Assembly (NCBI RefSeq): GCF_040907265.1
Contig: NZ_JBFOHP010000002.1
Coordinates: forward strand, 1,922,001-1,986,000
Direction: 5' to 3'
DNA from: Streptomyces sclerotialus
GTDB taxonomy: Bacteria; Actinomycetota; Actinomycetes; Streptomycetales; Streptomycetaceae
DNA: 64,000 nucleotides
The notes beneath the pieces were generated by a model. That model was given only the letters and a program-made list of their open reading frames with translations, had not been told where the DNA came from and searched no databases. The translations under genes and the position numbers were made by a program. Positions 62,016 through 64,000 of the stretch are shown in pieces (the first letter of the stretch is position 1; each line of letters opens with the position of its first letter).

Positions 62016-63167
62016 TCAGAACGCCGAGACGCCCGTCAGCGCACGCCCGATCAGCAGCTTCTGGATCTGGCTGGTGCCTTCGTAGAGCGTCATCACGCGG
62101 GCGTCGCGGACCAGCTTGCCGACCGGGTACTCGTCGATGTAGCCGTATCCGCCGAAGACCTGGAGGGCGTTGTTGGCGCAGCGCACCGCGGCTTCGGAGG
62201 CGAAGAGCTTGGCCTTGGACGCCTCGGTGACGAACGGCTTCCCGCGGTCGACGAGGTCCGCGACCCGCCAGGTCAGCAGCCGGGCCGCGTCCACGTCCAG
62301 CGCGATGTCGGCGAGCAGCTCCTGGACGAGCTGGTGGTGGGCGATGCTCTTCCCGAACTGGTCGCGCTCGCCGGCGTACTCCACCGCCGCGTCCAGCGCG
62401 GCCTGGGCGATGCCCACACAGCCGGCCGCGACCGACATCCGGCCCTTGGCCAGCGCGGACATCGCGACGGAGAAGCCCTTGCCCTCGGGGGCGATCATCG
62501 CGGAGGCCGGCACCCGCACGTCCTCCAGGATGAGCTCGGCGGTGGCCTGGCCGCGCAGGCCCAGCTTGCCGTGGATCTCGCGGCGGGACAGGCCCGGGGT
62601 GTCGGTCGGGACGAGGAAGGCGCTGACGCCCTTGTGGCCGGGCGCCTCGCCGGTGCGGGCGAAGAGCAGCACCACGTCGGCCCAGGTGCCGTTGGTGATG
62701 AACATCTTCGTGCCGTTGATCACCCAGTCCTGGCCGTCGCGGACGGCCCGGGTGGTGAGGTTGCCCGCGTCGGAGCCGGTGCCGGGCTCGGTGAGGCCGA
62801 AGCAGCCGATCGCGTCGCCGGAGGTGAGCCGGGGCAGCCACTGCTGCTTCTGCTCCTCGCTCCCCCAGGCCGCGATGGACTTGCCGACCAGGCCGAGGGA
62901 GACGGAGACGATGCCGCGCACGGAGGAGTCGCCCCGGCCCAGCTCCTCGGTGACCAGGGCGTACGCGAAGTGGTCACCCCCGGAGCCGCCGTACTCCTCG
63001 GGGATGGTCAGGCCCAGGAAGCCGAGTTCACCCATGGTCTTCACGAGGGCGCGGTCGACCTGTTCGGCGCGGTCCCACTCCGTCGCGTGCGGGGCGACCT
63101 CGCGGTCGACGAAGTCCTTGGCGAGCTGCCGGACGGCGGCCTGCTCCTCGGTGAGTTCGAGGTTCAT
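62016..63167 (-). CDS. Acyl-CoA dehydrogenase
   Basis: A 383-residue FAD enzyme catalysing alpha,beta-desaturation of acyl-CoA. Helical N-domain LELTEEQAAVRQLAKDFVDR; flavin signature IGCFGLTEPGTGSDAGNLTT and WVINGTKMFITNGTWAD; C-domain ends with QVFGGYGYIDEYPVGKLVRD, then VMTLYEGTSQIQKLLIGRAL containing the catalytic Glu in the TLYEG position. It is upstream of the TetR gene on the same strand, 129 bases apart. Start ATG 63167 is typical of short-chain-type members. Confidence 0.95.
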   Translation of the reverse strand: MNLELTEEQAAVRQLAKDFVDREVAPHATEWDRAEQVDRALVKTMGELGFLGLTIPEEYGGSGGDHFAYALVTEELGRGDSSVRGIVSVSLGLVGKSIAAWGSEEQKQQWLPRLTSGDAIGCFGLTEPGTGSDAGNLTTRAVRDGQDWVINGTKMFITNGTWADVVLLFARTGEAPGHKGVSAFLVPTDTPGLSRREIHGKLGLRGQATAELILEDVRVPASAMIAPEGKGFSVAMSALAKGRMSVAAGCVGIAQAALDAAVEYAGERDQFGKSIAHHQLVQELLADIALDVDAARLLTWRVADLVDRGKPFVTEASKAKLFASEAAVRCANNALQVFGGYGYIDEYPVGKLVRDARVMTLYEGTSQIQKLLIGRALTGVSAF

Positions 63168-63283
63168 GATGCGTCTTCCTCTGAACGGTGGCAGTGAGGG
63201 CGACGGCGGCGGTGCCCGCGCGGACGCCCGCCACCTTAATTACCACTGCTAGTTTTTCGGCGGCAGCCTCTACTATGTGCGTC
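63168..63283. promoter_or_regulatory. Divergent promoter region, ACAD / TetR
   Basis: The 116-base region is AT-rich around TAATTACCACTGCTAGT (63237-63253), which resembles TetR-type operators and lies about 30 bases before the TetR gene and 70 bases before the acyl-CoA dehydrogenase start. It may serve both genes. Confidence 0.45.
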
Positions 63284-63916
63284 ATGGCCCGACCCCGCAA
63301 GCCCCTGCTGAGCCGCGAACGCATCGTCACGGCGGCCCTCGCGCTCATCGACGAGGAAGGGCTGCAGGCGCTCTCCACCCGGCGGCTCGCCGCCGAACTG
63401 GGCGTGAGCGGCCCCTCGCTCTACAACCACTTCACGACCAAGGACGAGATCCTGGACGCCGCGGCGGACATGGTGATCGCCAAGGTCGACGTCTCCGCGT
63501 TCGGCCCCGACCGGGACTGGCAGCGCGGGCTGCTGGAGTGGGCCCGGTCCTACCGCGCGGCGCTCGCCGCACACCCGAACTTCGTGCCGTTCCTCGCCCA
63601 GGGCCCGGGCCGCCGCCCGGCGGGCCTGAAGATGGCCGACGCGGCGTTCGGCGGCATGGTCGAGGCCGGCTGGCCGCCCGCGCAGGCCACCAAGGTCTGC
63701 GCGATGGTGCGGTACTTCGTCGCGGGCTCGGCGCTCGGCTCCTTCGCCCGCGGCTTCGTCGACGACGCGGCCGCCTACGACCCGGCCGACTACCCCCACC
63801 TCGGCCAGGCCCACCTGCTCGCCGAGCATCAGCAGCAGGTGGACGAGGGCGCCTTCGAGACCGGGCTGCGGGCGCTGGTCGACGGGCTGGCGCTGCAGTT
63901 CCAGCCGGCGTCCTGA
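63284..63916 (+). CDS. TetR-family regulator
   Basis: A 210-residue regulator, divergent from the acyl-CoA dehydrogenase. DNA-binding domain ARPRKPLLSRERIVTAALAL, EGLQALSTRRLAAELGVSGP, SLYNHFTTKDEILDA; the ligand domain contains FVPFLAQGPGRRPAGLKMAD and VRYFVAGSALGSFARGFVDD, the TetR_C-like fold of AcrR-type members. Start ATG 63284; an ATG at 63275 is an alternative. It probably represses the divergent dehydrogenase gene. Confidence 0.88.
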   Translation: MARPRKPLLSRERIVTAALALIDEEGLQALSTRRLAAELGVSGPSLYNHFTTKDEILDAAADMVIAKVDVSAFGPDRDWQRGLLEWARSYRAALAAHPNFVPFLAQGPGRRPAGLKMADAAFGGMVEAGWPPAQATKVCAMVRYFVAGSALGSFARGFVDDAAAYDPADYPHLGQAHLLAEHQQQVDEGAFETGLRALVDGLALQFQPAS

Positions 63917-64000
63917 CCGGCCCCCTCTCCGTACCGCACACCTCCCTGTGAGGCGCGCGTAACACATCAGTAATATCCGGGTTGTCCGTCACGCACCGCG

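Noticed and set aside
63432..63992. Minus-strand open frame at the right edge
   Set aside because: It lies opposite a clear TetR gene and turns into Arg/Pro-rich shadow sequence after a few residues.

Overview
The window is about 64 kb of very GC-rich DNA with tightly packed genes, strong G/C third-codon bias, GTG/TTG starts, Shine-Dalgarno-led genes and long perfect hairpins without U-tracts as terminators. A chaplin pair, mycothiol biosynthesis (mshC), the gylR-glpF-glpK-glpD glycerol cluster, a LAXTG sortase signal and F420-type LLM enzymes all point to a chromosomal core segment of a Streptomyces or close relative. The order metH, gylR, glpFKD, PAC2 protein, mshC plus its trio, chpC, chpH agrees with what I remember of the S. 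coelicolor SCO1657-SCO1675 region. I see no insertion sequence, prophage, integrase or CRISPR array.

Layout. 1-1.6 kb: 5' part of an oligopeptide-type lipoprotein gene and a HAD phosphatase. 1.7-5.3 kb: cobalamin-dependent methionine synthase. 5.5-10.5 kb: glycerol regulator gylR and the glpF-glpK-glpD operon, with a repeated 13-bp motif before gylR and before glpF. 10.7-13 kb: FadR-type regulator and a PAC2 protein. 13.3-15.7 kb: a non-secreted subtilisin-like protease followed by a small glutamine-rich protein, the least explained pair here. 15.8-19.3 kb: leftward cassette of histidine phosphatase, DUF3090, PI3/4-kinase-like protein and MshC. 19.4-27.9 kb: CorA, ferritin-like protein, LLM oxidoreductase, aldo/keto reductase coupled to a RecD-like protein with degenerate ATPase motifs, and an acidic repeat protein. 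28-31.4 kb: small DUF5703 protein, long and short chaplins, M20 peptidase. 31.7 kb: tRNA-Leu(GAG). 32-36.6 kb: HAD hydrolase, ABC-F ATPase, cytochrome P450, small ferredoxin-like protein. 36.6-41 kb: leftward amine operon (unknown 319-aa protein, APC permease, copper amine oxidase). 41.4-44.3 kb: TetR-SDR, Nudix and two DUF202 membrane proteins. 44.4-49.9 kb: two converging acyl-CoA operons that share an operator-like motif. 50-57 kb: NamZ-like Tat protein, MHS-type transporter, alpha/beta hydrolase-like protein, penicillin acylase. 57.3-60.1 kb: zinc-ribbon-like protein, OFA-type transporter with a 37-aa partner, small secreted protein. 60.2-64 kb: SoxR, MaoC-TetR-acyl-CoA dehydrogenase group with two identical operators, and a final TetR gene.

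Two connected themes stand out: glycerol uptake and catabolism under GylR, and acyl-CoA metabolism under several local TetR regulators. Coordinates of starts were chosen from ribosome binding sites and family alignment; family assignments come from motifs read in the translations, not from searches.
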